Positions 1-7,855 of a DNA stretch of 64,000 nt are shown here, piece by piece. The notes under the pieces were generated by a model. That model saw only the letters and a list, made by a program, of their open reading frames with translations. It had not been told where the DNA came from and did not search any database. Where the stretch lies: NCBI RefSeq assembly GCF_002263495.1, contig NZ_CP022753.1, positions 4,650,001-4,714,000 of the forward strand, in the 5' to 3' direction. Origin of the DNA: Nocardiopsis gilva YIM 90087 (GTDB taxonomy: Bacteria > Actinomycetota > Actinomycetes > Streptosporangiales > Streptosporangiaceae). The translations under genes were made by a program, and so were the position numbers. Numbering within the stretch: the first letter of the stretch is position 1; the number at the start of each line of letters is the position of its first letter.

Positions 1-35
1 ACGGCGTGCCGCCGCCGTCGGCGCAGGAATCTCAT
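1..35 (-). CDS. start of an unidentified gene, cut by the window edge
   Basis: An ATG at 33-35 overlaps the stop of the upstream small ORF in a TGATG arrangement and opens a frame (Met-Arg-Phe-Leu followed by a run of Arg) that runs off the left edge without a stop. Only 11 codons are visible, so no family can be assigned. The stop/start overlap suggests translational coupling to the CHAT gene unit at 168-3935. It could equally be a chance open frame. Confidence 0.3.
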   Translation of the reverse strand, partial: MRFLRRRRRHA

Positions 36-160
36 CAGCGGGGCCGGGCCGGGCACTCGGGCCGGTGGGCCGGCGGCTTCTCCTGGCAGTAGGGGCAGCG
101 GGAGGGGTACGGGGGGTCCCCACGGCGGTTCGGCGGCCCGGGGGGCGGTGGCCTGGTCAT
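35..160 (-). CDS. 41-aa Pro-rich, Cys-containing mini-protein
   Basis: An ATG 7 nt after the stop of the CHAT-ATPase gene is preceded by AGGAG, which lies across that stop codon at a suitable distance, so the two are probably translated together. The product is rich in Pro and Arg and carries a CPYCQE segment followed by HRPEC, which together could supply three Cys and one His for a small zinc site. I do not recognise the family. Such small ORFs are easily missed. The ribosome-binding site and the tight spacing are the main support, and the metal-binding role is inference. Confidence 0.45.
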   Translation of the reverse strand: MTRPPPPGPPNRRGDPPYPSRCPYCQEKPPAHRPECPARPR

Positions 161-167
161 GGCGGGC

Positions 168-3100
168 TCACTCCTGTTCGTCGGCGAGGCGCTGGGCGGC
201 GTCACGGGCAGTCGCGACGATCCCCTCCAGGACGTCTTCGGCCTGCTGGCGTGGAGCGAGGGAGGCCACCACGGCGCCGAATCGCACCCCCTCGACCTGC
301 TCCACCGCGGCCCGGACCTGGTCCAGGGTGGTGGGGGCAGGCGTGTCGCCCAACAGGTGCAGATCCAACGCCGCGTTGCCGAGACCCGCTGGGTCGGGGC
401 AGCCGATGGTCAGGGCCGAGAGGAGGGCGGCGGCCAGGTGGTGGGCCAGCCCCCCGGCCACATCACCACCGCGTCCCAGGTAGCTGCCGAGGTTGTTGTG
501 GCTGACACCGACCGTGCGGGGGTCGGGAGGCCGGGGGCGGTATTTGTAGCGCAGCGCGTTGTGCTCCAGCGCCGCGGCCCGCTCCCCCCGGCCCCGCTCG
601 TGTTCCAGGTCGGCCAGGGCGGTGAAGACGTCGCCGAGGTCGTCCCAGGCCTGGTGGCGCTTGTAGACGGTGCGGCAGGCATCCAGCAGGGTTTCGGCCT
701 CCGCCAGGCGGCCGAGGCGCAGCAGGGGACCGTAGTTGTTGAACCGGGTGCGGGTGGCCTCCAATTCGTGGGCGCCGCGCTGTTCCTTCGAGCGCTGGAT
801 GCGGGCGGTCAGGTCCAGGCACCCCTGCCAACGTCCCAGTCCCAGCGCGGCAGAGCACGCGGTGTCAAGGAGGGCTTCGCGGACCCTCCACTCCTCGATG
901 GTCTCGGTGGCGGGGTCGGCGGCGGGCAGGTCATCGGCCTCTGCCAGCAGGCGGTAGGCCTCACCCAGCACCCGCTCGTGCTCGCCCTTCCGGTTGAGGA
1001 TCTGCAACCGCTGCCCTTGGTCGGCCAGGCGGGTCCAGGGGCCCCGGCCCGCCCGCTCGGTGTGGGTGGCCTCCTGCTCGGCCATCTCCAGCGCCTCGTC
1101 CAGACGCCCGCCCGCCTGGTAGCGGTCGGCCAGGTAACCGGCGACCGACCCGGCCTTTTCGTGGTCGCCGGAGGCGGTGAGTCGGTGCAGCAGCGCCGCC
1201 ATCCGCTGCTCGCCCACCTGCGTGTCCACCCCCACCAGCACCCGGGCCAGCAGGAACTCGGCTTTGTCCTCGTGGTCGGTACCGCGGGCCTGGTACGCCG
1301 CAGCACGCAGCACGGGCAGCAACGCACCGCGGGTGGCCGCCGAGGCATCACGGACCAGGACCTCCTCGATCAGGGCCAGGGCGACGTCGAGGTGGCCGGT
1401 GCGTCGCAGGTAGGGCAGGGCTCGGCGGGCCGCGACGAGCAGCAGCGGCCCCGCCCCGTGCTTGGTCTCGCTGTCCAGCGCGTGCCGTGCGATCGTGGTC
1501 TGGTAGGCGGCCAGTGCGCGATCGACAGCCTCACGCACACCCGGCGGAGCCCCATGGGCCAGGGTCGCGCCCACCTCTGGGTGCACCAACACCCGCACCG
1601 CCTCCCCCTTGATGGGCTGGGTGAAGGACAGCGCCCGGGCCTCCAGAGAGGCCAGCAGCATCCGCCACTCGGGCACTGGGCCCTCGTGGCCCAACCGCTG
1701 CCAGACACCCGCCCATGTGTCATCCAGCACCTGTGAGTGGCGGTCATCTTCTTCCAGGCAGGCCAGCACCTCGGCCAGCAGCCGCTCCGCCTCCTCGGCC
1801 CCGGCCAGCGCCCGGTGGGTCCAGGTGTGCAGCACCGCCGTGTACGCCCCGGCTTGGGCGACAGGCTCTCCTCCAGACAGGTAATCGGCGCTGTCGAGCC
1901 CGCGCTCACCCCACTCGCGCTCGTGGTCGGTGAGGAAGGCCTCCAGCTCCTCCCAGCTGGTGGCGTGGCTGTCGGCGAACTCGATCAGCTTGGGGTGACC
2001 CTGGGTGGCGGCCAGCATACGGCGCACCAGCTGCCCGTCATCAGTCGTGGGGTCGCGGTCGTGGGCCTCCATCAGAGCCCGCAGGCGGGGCTGTTCGCGG
2101 GCCAGTAGCACCGCCTCGTCCGCCGGAAGGGCATGCACCGGTTCGACGCCCACGTGGGGAGGAAGGTCAGCTGGCCGGAACCGGCTGGTCAGCAGGACAC
2201 GGGAGTGGCCCTGGTGGTCCACAACAGCGTTGAGGAACAGCCCCCAGCGGGGGTCTCTCCAGTTCCCGGCGTCGGTGAGCAGGGGTTCAAGGTTGTCGAT
2301 GACCAGCAGGATGCGCTCATGGCGCATCCAGGCGGTGAGCTCTGGGAGGAAGGCACGCAGCTGCTGGATGTCGTGGAGCCGGTGGACCAACTGGAGTCCA
2401 GGGATCTTCCGTTCCATCTCGCCGACCAGGTTGTCCAGCGCACCGTAGAGATCTCCCTTGCCTTCCTCGGGCACCTGGAACCACACCACATGGGAGAAGT
2501 CGTCGCGACGCTGCCAGAGCAGTTCGGTCGCGATCGCGGTCTTGCCCGCCCCGGCCATGCCGAAGAACAGCACTCCCGGCACGCGGCTGTCATAGTGCAG
2601 CACTCGATGAATACGCGCCATGACCCTGACCCGTCCGACGAAGTGCTCGTGGGGCGGGGGGAGGTCGGAGCCCTGGAGATGCCCCTCCCGCCTTCTCTCA
2701 GCGTTCTCGGAGGTGGCCGGTCGGGCCGCAGGCGCGGCTACCCGCAACCCAGCTGCCCCTGCCCCGATCAGGACGGGGGTGATCGAGCTGATCGCCGGGA
2801 CAGCGGGGGTCGGCGTCTCGAGGTTCGTTTGGGAGACGGTGTGGGCCAGCGCCCGGCCCAGCAGGTTCTCCTTCCCCAGCAACTGTTCGTACAGGCGGTT
2901 ACCGAAGGCGATGGCGTAGTCGTCAGTGACCGGGTAGCGCATCCCCACTACCGCGCAGCCCAGTTCCTGCGCCAGAAGAGGGGCAAGCGCTGATATCGCC
3001 CCCTCCTCCTCACTCCCGATATCGCTGTTCGGCGCGCCCGGGTCGCGACGAGCCGGTCCAAGGCCCAACAACCGGACCTGCTCCTCGTATGTGGCGTCGG

Positions 3101-3935
3101 CCGAAGAGCACGATGAGACCACGGCCAGCCGGGTGCGGCGCGCCAGCGGCGCCAAGAGTTCTGCCAGCTCCTCGGCTGAGACGGCATGCGGCGTACCGTC
3201 CTCTTTCTCCAGAAGAAACGCGCCCTGTTGGCCATGGCCCGACAGGTGCAGCACGTCCCACCCGTATCCGTCCTGGACCACCTCTCGCAGGGCGCTCGTG
3301 GTGGCGCCGTACTGGACCACGCGCAGCTCGATTGCCTTGCGCTGGGTCCTGGCGATGCCGTCGATCAGGCGCTCCAAGGCCCGGCGCTCCTTGCGCAGGT
3401 TCAGCGCGCTCCCTCCCTCGGGCAGGCTGAACAGCGCCAGTACCCGCAAGGAGTCCCCCACCGGATCCTTCTCGTCCTCCCCAATGGCGAGGGCCTCATC
3501 TGGTGGGCGGACATCCAGTACCAGCACCACGCCGCAGCGGGACAGCGCCCGACCGCTCTTGAGGACGGCCGCTCCCAGCGGCCGGTAGGCGAGGATCCGT
3601 GCCTCCCAGGGGATCTCCACCCGCACTACCGCGCCACCCCGCAGGCGCCCCAGCTGCGTCAGGATCTTCGACCCGTAGATCTCCGCGGCGACCCATTCGC
3701 CCAGCTCAGCGACAATCTTCTGCTCTTGCTGCAAGCGGACGTCGGGGGCTGTGTAGGTCTGCAGGTAGCCGTACAGGTCGGTGAACGCTGCGAACTGCCA
3801 TGACCCCGCATCCAGCCACACCGCTTTGTCGGCCAGCGGTCTGCGGCGCGGCGTGGACAACGTCCAATGCCACCCCATCCCCCGGGCATCGGAGACGAAC
3901 TCGGTGACCGTCAGAACCCGGTCCTCCACCCGCAC
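168..3935 (-). CDS. CHAT-domain protein with NB-ARC-like NTPase and TPR repeats
   Basis: This 1255-aa soluble protein has three visible parts. Residues about 160-370 look like a CHAT (caspase-like) domain, with the expected His in SGHG (His234) and Cys in SSCSSAD (Cys276). Residues about 430-700 form a STAND/NB-ARC-like NTPase with P-loop GMAGAGKT (459-466) and a Walker B-like LLVIDNLEPLL. The rest is helical TPR-like sequence rich in leucine and alanine. This is the plan of signal-transduction NTPases in which TPRs sense a ligand and the NTPase releases a protease. Several such proteins act in prokaryotic defence, but the role here is inference. The start is a GTG with GGTGGAGG just upstream. 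A coupled 41-codon ORF follows. Confidence 0.85.
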   Translation of the reverse strand: MRVEDRVLTVTEFVSDARGMGWHWTLSTPRRRPLADKAVWLDAGSWQFAAFTDLYGYLQTYTAPDVRLQQEQKIVAELGEWVAAEIYGSKILTQLGRLRGGAVVRVEIPWEARILAYRPLGAAVLKSGRALSRCGVVLVLDVRPPDEALAIGEDEKDPVGDSLRVLALFSLPEGGSALNLRKERRALERLIDGIARTQRKAIELRVVQYGATTSALREVVQDGYGWDVLHLSGHGQQGAFLLEKEDGTPHAVSAEELAELLAPLARRTRLAVVSSCSSADATYEEQVRLLGLGPARRDPGAPNSDIGSEEEGAISALAPLLAQELGCAVVGMRYPVTDDYAIAFGNRLYEQLLGKENLLGRALAHTVSQTNLETPTPAVPAISSITPVLIGAGAAGLRVAAPAARPATSENAERRREGHLQGSDLPPPHEHFVGRVRVMARIHRVLHYDSRVPGVLFFGMAGAGKTAIATELLWQRRDDFSHVVWFQVPEEGKGDLYGALDNLVGEMERKIPGLQLVHRLHDIQQLRAFLPELTAWMRHERILLVIDNLEPLLTDAGNWRDPRWGLFLNAVVDHQGHSRVLLTSRFRPADLPPHVGVEPVHALPADEAVLLAREQPRLRALMEAHDRDPTTDDGQLVRRMLAATQGHPKLIEFADSHATSWEELEAFLTDHEREWGERGLDSADYLSGGEPVAQAGAYTAVLHTWTHRALAGAEEAERLLAEVLACLEEDDRHSQVLDDTWAGVWQRLGHEGPVPEWRMLLASLEARALSFTQPIKGEAVRVLVHPEVGATLAHGAPPGVREAVDRALAAYQTTIARHALDSETKHGAGPLLLVAARRALPYLRRTGHLDVALALIEEVLVRDASAATRGALLPVLRAAAYQARGTDHEDKAEFLLARVLVGVDTQVGEQRMAALLHRLTASGDHEKAGSVAGYLADRYQAGGRLDEALEMAEQEATHTERAGRGPWTRLADQGQRLQILNRKGEHERVLGEAYRLLAEADDLPAADPATETIEEWRVREALLDTACSAALGLGRWQGCLDLTARIQRSKEQRGAHELEATRTRFNNYGPLLRLGRLAEAETLLDACRTVYKRHQAWDDLGDVFTALADLEHERGRGERAAALEHNALRYKYRPRPPDPRTVGVSHNNLGSYLGRGGDVAGGLAHHLAAALLSALTIGCPDPAGLGNAALDLHLLGDTPAPTTLDQVRAAVEQVEGVRFGAVVASLAPRQQAEDVLEGIVATARDAAQRLADEQE

Positions 3936-4340
3936 AGCCCTCCACCCGTAATCGAGCGGTGATCAGCCCCGCACACGATCCAGGTATTTCAGGCTAGAGA
4001 CGACATCGCCGCCAGACGCGGGATTTCCGAAATCACGCGTAAACGGACCTGCCCGGCGCACCCGGGCACGTGTGTTCAGGGGGGCGGCGTGAAGGCTGAA
4101 CGCTCGGTCGCCACCCGTTGGCGGGTGACGCAGGTGGCCACGTGGTCGTTGATCAGAGCCATGGCCTGCATGAACGCGAATGCGGCGTTCGATGCCGTCG
4201 GCCAGTGCGGAGCCCGCCATTAAGCACCCACTCCCCCAGGTGGACATCGCCCCCGCTGGCCATCCCACGTCTGTCAATAAGAGTGGCCGTTCCCGGCCGG
4301 TCTTGCTGACCCTGCAGGACCTGATGGTTACCGTCACTTC
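3936..4340. other. 405-bp divergent intergenic region
   Basis: This region lies between the start of the CHAT gene (minus) and the methyltransferase (plus) and should hold both promoters. I see no convincing gene. Short open frames on either strand have no ribosome-binding site and no recognisable product. No clear palindrome was found. Confidence 0.5.
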
Positions 4341-5462
4341 ATGGATAGTGATCCCCCCGGCCCCGACGACCTCGCCGCGCTCGCCGACGCGGACTGGGGC
4401 ACCGCCCTCCGTGCTGCACCCCGCCACCTCTTCGTCCCCGACCGAGCGTGGACCGCGAAGCACGCCCTCATCGACCGCGCCGCGGACCCTGGCACCTGGT
4501 CGAAGGCAGTCGGCAGGGACCTGCCCGTGGTGACCCAGATCGACGATGGTGCAACTGAACTCACCGACCAGTCGCCGTGGATGACCACCAATCACACGAG
4601 CTCGTGTTCGGCGCCGAGCATGGTCTTCGACTTCTTGCGGCTCCTCGACCCCTGCCCGGGGGATCGCGTCCTGGAGATCGGGACCGGCACAGGCTGGACC
4701 GCCGCGTTGCTCTCAGCACGTCTTGGGGCGGGCAGAGTCACGACGTTGGAGGTGGACGAGGCGGTCGCCAAGCAGGCAGCGGCGAACCTGGAGCGGGCGG
4801 GGTTCGCACCGAAGGTCGTGGTCGGTGACGGCTCCGACGGCTGGGCGCAGGGGGCGCCCTACGACCGGGTGCACGCCACGTGCGGGGTGCGGGAGGTCCC
4901 CTATGCGTGGGTAGAGCAGACCCGCCCTGGCGGGGTGATCGTACTCCCATGGATGCACGGGGTTCTGGGCGGTGGGCATAAGGCCGTGCTCACGGTGACC
5001 GACGGCGTGGCGGTGGGCCGGTTTCGGGGGGACTGTGCCTACATGATGCTGCGCGGCCAGCGGGAGCCTCAACGGCCGATCGATGAAGAAGCCCGCACAG
5101 CGCACCCAAGCATCGACCCGCGACGGATCGCTTCGGCCGACCGGGGGCTGTCGTTGTGGCTGGCCGGTGCTCTGCCTGGTGTCGGTGTCAGCAGCGGGAA
5201 CCAGCGTCTGGATAGGTCGTTCCGAATGGTGGCGTGGGACCAGCTGGGCGACTCCCACGCCCGCCTCGACTACTGGCCGGAGGACCGCCGTGGTGAAGTC
5301 ACCCTACGCGGCCCCCGCGACCTGTGGAACGAAGTCGAGGCGGCCTATGCACGCTGGGCCGGTGCGGGCGCACCGGAGGCCGACCGGTTCGGGCTGATCG
5401 TGGGTGCTGGTGGCCAGCGGGTGTGGGTTGACCGCCCCGAGTTCGTAGTGGAAGGAGTCTGA
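4341..5462 (+). CDS. PCMT-like SAM-dependent methyltransferase
   Basis: This 373-aa cytoplasmic protein has a class I methyltransferase core. Motif I VLEIGTGTGWTAALL is near residue 115, and an acidic residue ends the next strand (TLEVDE). The N-terminal APRHLFVP and the following VTQ/TSSCSAPSMV segments resemble the protein-L-isoaspartate O-methyltransferase family and the related methyltransferases found beside actinobacterial peptide-modification genes. It is longer than PCMT proper (about 210-230 aa) because of a 150-residue C-terminal extension ending in a WNEVEAAYARW segment. Its substrate cannot be told from sequence. A CxxCxGxG mini-protein gene follows after one base, and a decayed copy of the same pair lies at about 6465-6960. 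Confidence 0.8.
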   Translation: MDSDPPGPDDLAALADADWGTALRAAPRHLFVPDRAWTAKHALIDRAADPGTWSKAVGRDLPVVTQIDDGATELTDQSPWMTTNHTSSCSAPSMVFDFLRLLDPCPGDRVLEIGTGTGWTAALLSARLGAGRVTTLEVDEAVAKQAAANLERAGFAPKVVVGDGSDGWAQGAPYDRVHATCGVREVPYAWVEQTRPGGVIVLPWMHGVLGGGHKAVLTVTDGVAVGRFRGDCAYMMLRGQREPQRPIDEEARTAHPSIDPRRIASADRGLSLWLAGALPGVGVSSGNQRLDRSFRMVAWDQLGDSHARLDYWPEDRRGEVTLRGPRDLWNEVEAAYARWAGAGAPEADRFGLIVGAGGQRVWVDRPEFVVEGV

Positions 5463-5463
5463 G

Positions 5464-5589
5464 GTGGGCAAGCACGGCAAAGAGCAGGAGTGCTCCCTGT
5501 GCAAGGGGTCGGGCGAGACTGAGGTGTGGAACGACGGGACGAAGGAGGTCCGGCCCTGCGTGGGCTGCGGGGGCACGGGGAAGGTGTGA
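5464..5589 (+). CDS. 41-aa protein with two CxxCxGxG zinc motifs
   Basis: A GTG start follows the methyltransferase stop by one base, so the two are almost certainly co-translated. The product consists of a short basic start (GKHGK), the motif CSLCKGSG, a 14-residue linker and CVGCGGTG, ending in KV. Paired CxxCxGxG motifs are the signature of the DnaJ central zinc finger, here as a minimal stand-alone module. A homologous ORF at 6838-6960 also directly follows a methyltransferase remnant, which supports this being a real gene and a stable pair. It may be a partner, adaptor or substrate of the methyltransferase. Which one is unknown. Confidence 0.7.
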   Translation: MGKHGKEQECSLCKGSGETEVWNDGTKEVRPCVGCGGTGKV

Positions 5590-5725
5590 CCGGGCGCATT
5601 CCTGCCGTGGGGTGCGCCAGCAGCAGCTATTCGCCGTCCTGGCGACCCATGCCGACCGGGCTAGGAGCGTCGGGGCGCCGAGTGTCGCCCCGTGGGGAGA
5701 CCCAGCCCGTGCAGACGAGGGGATC

Positions 5726-6034
5726 TCAGAAATCCTGAGAGGACTCGCGTGGGGCGTTTCCCGGTCGGAGGGCAGTGGCCCGCACGCGCTGGATATGAAC
5801 CAGGCGGCCGAGTCGGATCAGCGGCCGGAGCAAGAGTTCGACGCTGCCGGCAAGGAAGCACCACGTTCCGAAGGTCGTCCAGGCGGTGGAAAAGAACATG
5901 ATGCTTCCGGTGATGAACCACAGCGCGATGAGGACGTCGTTGACGATGCTCACCGCCTCGTAGCGCCGCCGGATGACCAGCTCGTCCGGGCCAATATGCA
6001 CGACCAGCGGTTTGTCGGGTCCCGAATCCGGCAT
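5726..6034 (-). CDS. YrhK-domain membrane protein
   Basis: This is a 102-aa protein. After a charged start it has VIRRRYEAVSIVNDVLIALWFITGS, then a second hydrophobic stretch (FFSTAWTTFGTWCFLAGS) and LLRPLIRLGRLVHI, the conserved layout of the YrhK domain with two membrane helices. The biochemical role of the family is not established. The gene is transcribed leftward on its own. A strong inverted repeat at 6055-6079 lies just upstream of its start. Confidence 0.7.
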   Translation of the reverse strand: MPDSGPDKPLVVHIGPDELVIRRRYEAVSIVNDVLIALWFITGSIMFFSTAWTTFGTWCFLAGSVELLLRPLIRLGRLVHIQRVRATALRPGNAPRESSQDF

Positions 6035-6054
6035 CAGCCCTCCCGGCGACCGAG

Positions 6055-6079
6055 CGGCTGGGGCGCGGCGCCCCAGCCG
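6055..6079. repeat. 12-bp inverted repeat upstream of the YrhK gene
   Basis: The arms CGGCTGGGGCGC (6055-6066) and GCGCCCCAGCCG (6068-6079) pair perfectly around a single base. The repeat lies between the YrhK start and an A/T-richer stretch (about 6082-6125) carrying ACTCA/AGTCACT half-repeats that resemble TetR-type operators or a promoter. It could act as a 5'-UTR hairpin or protein-binding site. Confidence 0.4.
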
Positions 6080-6161
6080 ACCACTCTAGTAAACTCAGTC
6101 ACTCACTGTAGTCATTCGAGTTCACAGAAGCCGCAGATCAGGGTCGAAAGCGATTCAGCAA

Positions 6162-6444
6162 ACCTCCATCAGCGGTCACTCGGTAGCCGGTTCGCCCAGT
6201 CGCACGGTCAGAGTGGTCCCGTCAGAGAAGGTGACGGTGATCGGTGACGCCCCGGGGTTAAACGCCGCGTAGGCACGTGCGCCGCTGTCCTCGAACACCG
6301 CGTAGTGGGCGGTGTCGGCGGTGACAGAGGTGTCGACGCGGCCCAGCTCGGCGAGCGCCGTGAGCCACTGGTAGGTGTGCGCCTTCGACGACCCCGCCTC
6401 AGGTTCGTAACTCTGCCACTGCCCCTCGAAAGCACCCAGCGCGC
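6162..6444 (-). repeat. direct repeat, left copy (3' end of the GH81 gene)
   Basis: This 283-bp stretch matches 23114-23396 without gaps. I count 18 mismatches, about 94 percent identity, at a constant offset of 16,952 bp and in the same orientation. Homology stops abruptly at both ends: TGGCTACC here against CCCTCAGG at the right-hand copy. The two copies bracket the whole aminophenyl-precursor biosynthetic region. Confidence 0.9.
6176..6444 (-). pseudogene. truncated 3' fragment of a GH81 endo-beta-1,3-glucanase gene
   Basis: The fragment encodes only the last 89 or so residues of the GH81 enzyme whose full gene is at 23128-25410, from the GAFEGQW segment to the C-terminus. It differs there at about six residues (for example FEDSGAR against FENSGTR) and keeps the stop codon. 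It lacks the catalytic region, signal peptide and promoter, so it cannot be functional. At its upstream end it abuts the decayed methyltransferase fragment. Confidence 0.85.
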
Positions 6445-6464
6445 TGGCTACCCCACGACAGAGG

Positions 6465-6832
6465 GCCAGCGCAGTGAATCCACGGCAAACGTCGACCCCA
6501 TGCGGATCAGCCGGGCCGACTTCGGCTTGGGAATGGCGGTGGCGGGGCTGATGCCAGGCATTCACGTCAATGGGTTGGGAGACGGCGGGGACCGGCTGGG
6601 GCTCCGGCAACCCGACACCGGTTCCTACGCGTTGGCGGTCCCGGCTGGAGGCACCGTGAAAGCCGAGGTTGCAGAGCATGGCCCGCGTTCGCTGTGGACG
6701 GAGCTGGAGGCCGCGTACCTGGCGTGGGTGGGGTGGGGCTCTCCAGGTCTGGAACGGTTCGGTGTGGCTGTGACGCCGGACGGTCAGTTCGTGTGGCTGG
6801 ACCGCCCAGACAACCCGATCAGGAAGGTGTAA
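6465..6832 (+). pseudogene. C-terminal remnant of a second methyltransferase copy
   Basis: The plus-strand frame ending at 6832 aligns with the C-terminal third of the methyltransferase at 4341-5462. VDPMRISRADFGLGMAVAG matches IDPRRIASADRGLSLWLAG, LWTELEAAYLAWVGWG matches LWNEVEAAYARWAGAG, and FVWLDRP matches RVWVDRP. The SAM-binding core is absent, and the frame joins the GH81 fragment near 6445-6465. Amino-acid identity is only moderate, so this is a diverged paralogue rather than a recent duplicate. Confidence 0.75.
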
Positions 6833-6837
6833 CCAGC

Positions 6838-6960
6838 GTGGGGAAGCACGGCGGGGTCGACTGCTCGATGTGCGGCGGGAGCGGCCGAATCACGATCACG
6901 AACGATGGCACACAGGAAGAACGGCCGTGCCCCGGTTCTAGGGGCACCGGGAAGGTGTAG
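6838..6960 (+). CDS. second CxxCxGxG mini-protein, one motif damaged
   Basis: A GTG start 5 nt after the methyltransferase remnant opens a 40-aa frame homologous to the mini-protein at 5464-5589. It has the same GKHG start, CSMCGGSG, an NDGT linker and a GTGKV end. The second motif reads CPGSRGTG, so one zinc-ligand Cys is replaced by Ser. The gene may be decaying along with its methyltransferase, or it may still be made as a partial zinc finger. Similarity to the intact copy makes a former coding role secure. Confidence 0.55.
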   Translation: MGKHGGVDCSMCGGSGRITITNDGTQEERPCPGSRGTGKV

Positions 6961-7288
6961 GCATCGCCACCGCGAGCGCGATCGCCCTCATCTGCGCCTT
7001 CTACGGGCTGAATCGACGGGGATTGATGAGGGCTATCAGGTCCTCGCCGCTGAAACGCACTTCTTCAAGAGTCCTGTGAAAAGTCGTGCGGGGCGTTCCC
7101 CGCGAAGCGGGAGGATGGCGCGGCTGCGCACCGACCGCATCTCGCGACCCCGGCGGCTACCTCTCGGATGATGGTCCGGAGGCGGCCGCCGCGGTCCTCG
7201 ACATCTACCTACCCGTGCGGGAGACCACCTGAGTCACGGCCGATCCCCCAATCCGTGCCCGTGACGGCAGCGGTCTGGCCGCGGAGGT
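6961..7288. other. 328-bp region without a clear gene
   Basis: I see no complete gene. A plus-strand frame ending at the TGA at 7229-7231 reads GGYLSDDGPEAAAAVLDIYL before the stop, a composition more like a coding remnant than chance, but it has no start or recognisable family. A short inverted stretch lies around 7088-7105 (CGGGGCGTTCCCCG). The region is the downstream end of the biosynthetic operon and may contain its terminator. Confidence 0.4.
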
Positions 7289-7855
7289 CTATCGGGTGGC
7301 CCAACGGCTGTCGCGCCATTCGGAGGCGAGCATGGCGTAGTGGAGCTCGCCGCCCCACTCACCCTTGAAGATCTCTGACTCGATGAAGTGGGCCTCCTTG
7401 CGCATGCCGAGTCGCTCCATGAGGTGGGCCGACCCGGTGTTGCGGGGGTCGCAGCGGCCGATGATGCGGTGCAGCTTCAGCTCCTCGAAGCCAAGGCGGA
7501 GCATCTCGACCGCGGCCTCGGAGGCGTACCCCTTCCCGTGGTACTCGGGGTGGAGGACGTAGCCGAACTCGCCCTGCTGGTTCGTCTCGCTGAGCCAGAT
7601 CAGCAAGGTGTAGCCGATGGCCTTGCCGTCGAGCACGACGGCGAGCATGAGGGTGTCGCCTTCGGCGCGGAGAGCGGTCTGTTTCTGCCGTACTCCCAGT
7701 TCCTCGGCGTTGTTCTCGCGGGTGCGCGGCTCGTTGAACAGGTAGCGGGCCACGTCGGGGCGCGACTCGAACTCGAACATGTCCGCTTCGTCATGTTCGG
7801 TGAACGGCCGGAGGACCAGGCGCTCGGTCGCGATCGGGGAGCTGATCTCGATCAT
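7289..7855 (-). CDS. GNAT family N-acetyltransferase (RimJ/RimL type)
   Basis: This 188-aa cytoplasmic acetyltransferase starts with IATERLVLRPFTEHD, the usual opening of RimJ/RimL-like GNATs. It carries the acetyl-CoA loop region EYHGKGYASEAAVEMLRLGF and the C-terminal HRIIGRCDPRNTGSAHLMERLG. Family members acetylate amino groups of proteins or small molecules, including antibiotics. Its ATG directly adjoins the TAG of the amidohydrolase gene with no base between, so it is the last gene of the biosynthetic operon. I infer a tailoring or self-protection role, such as acetylating an amine of the product. The true substrate is unknown. Confidence 0.85.
   Translation of the reverse strand: MIEISSPIATERLVLRPFTEHDEADMFEFESRPDVARYLFNEPRTRENNAEELGVRQKQTALRAEGDTLMLAVVLDGKAIGYTLLIWLSETNQQGEFGYVLHPEYHGKGYASEAAVEMLRLGFEELKLHRIIGRCDPRNTGSAHLMERLGMRKEAHFIESEIFKGEWGGELHYAMLASEWRDSRWATR

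Noticed and set aside
159-1736. Long plus-strand open frame opposite the CHAT gene
   Set aside because: GC-skewed third positions create it. The Val/Gln/Gly-rich translation has no domain, and the minus-strand protein is clearly real.
3963-4595. Minus-strand frame upstream of the CHAT gene, overlapping the methyltransferase
   Set aside because: There is no domain, no good start signal, and it overlaps the methyltransferase N-terminus. A short MALINDHVATC-like peptide within the region also lacks support.
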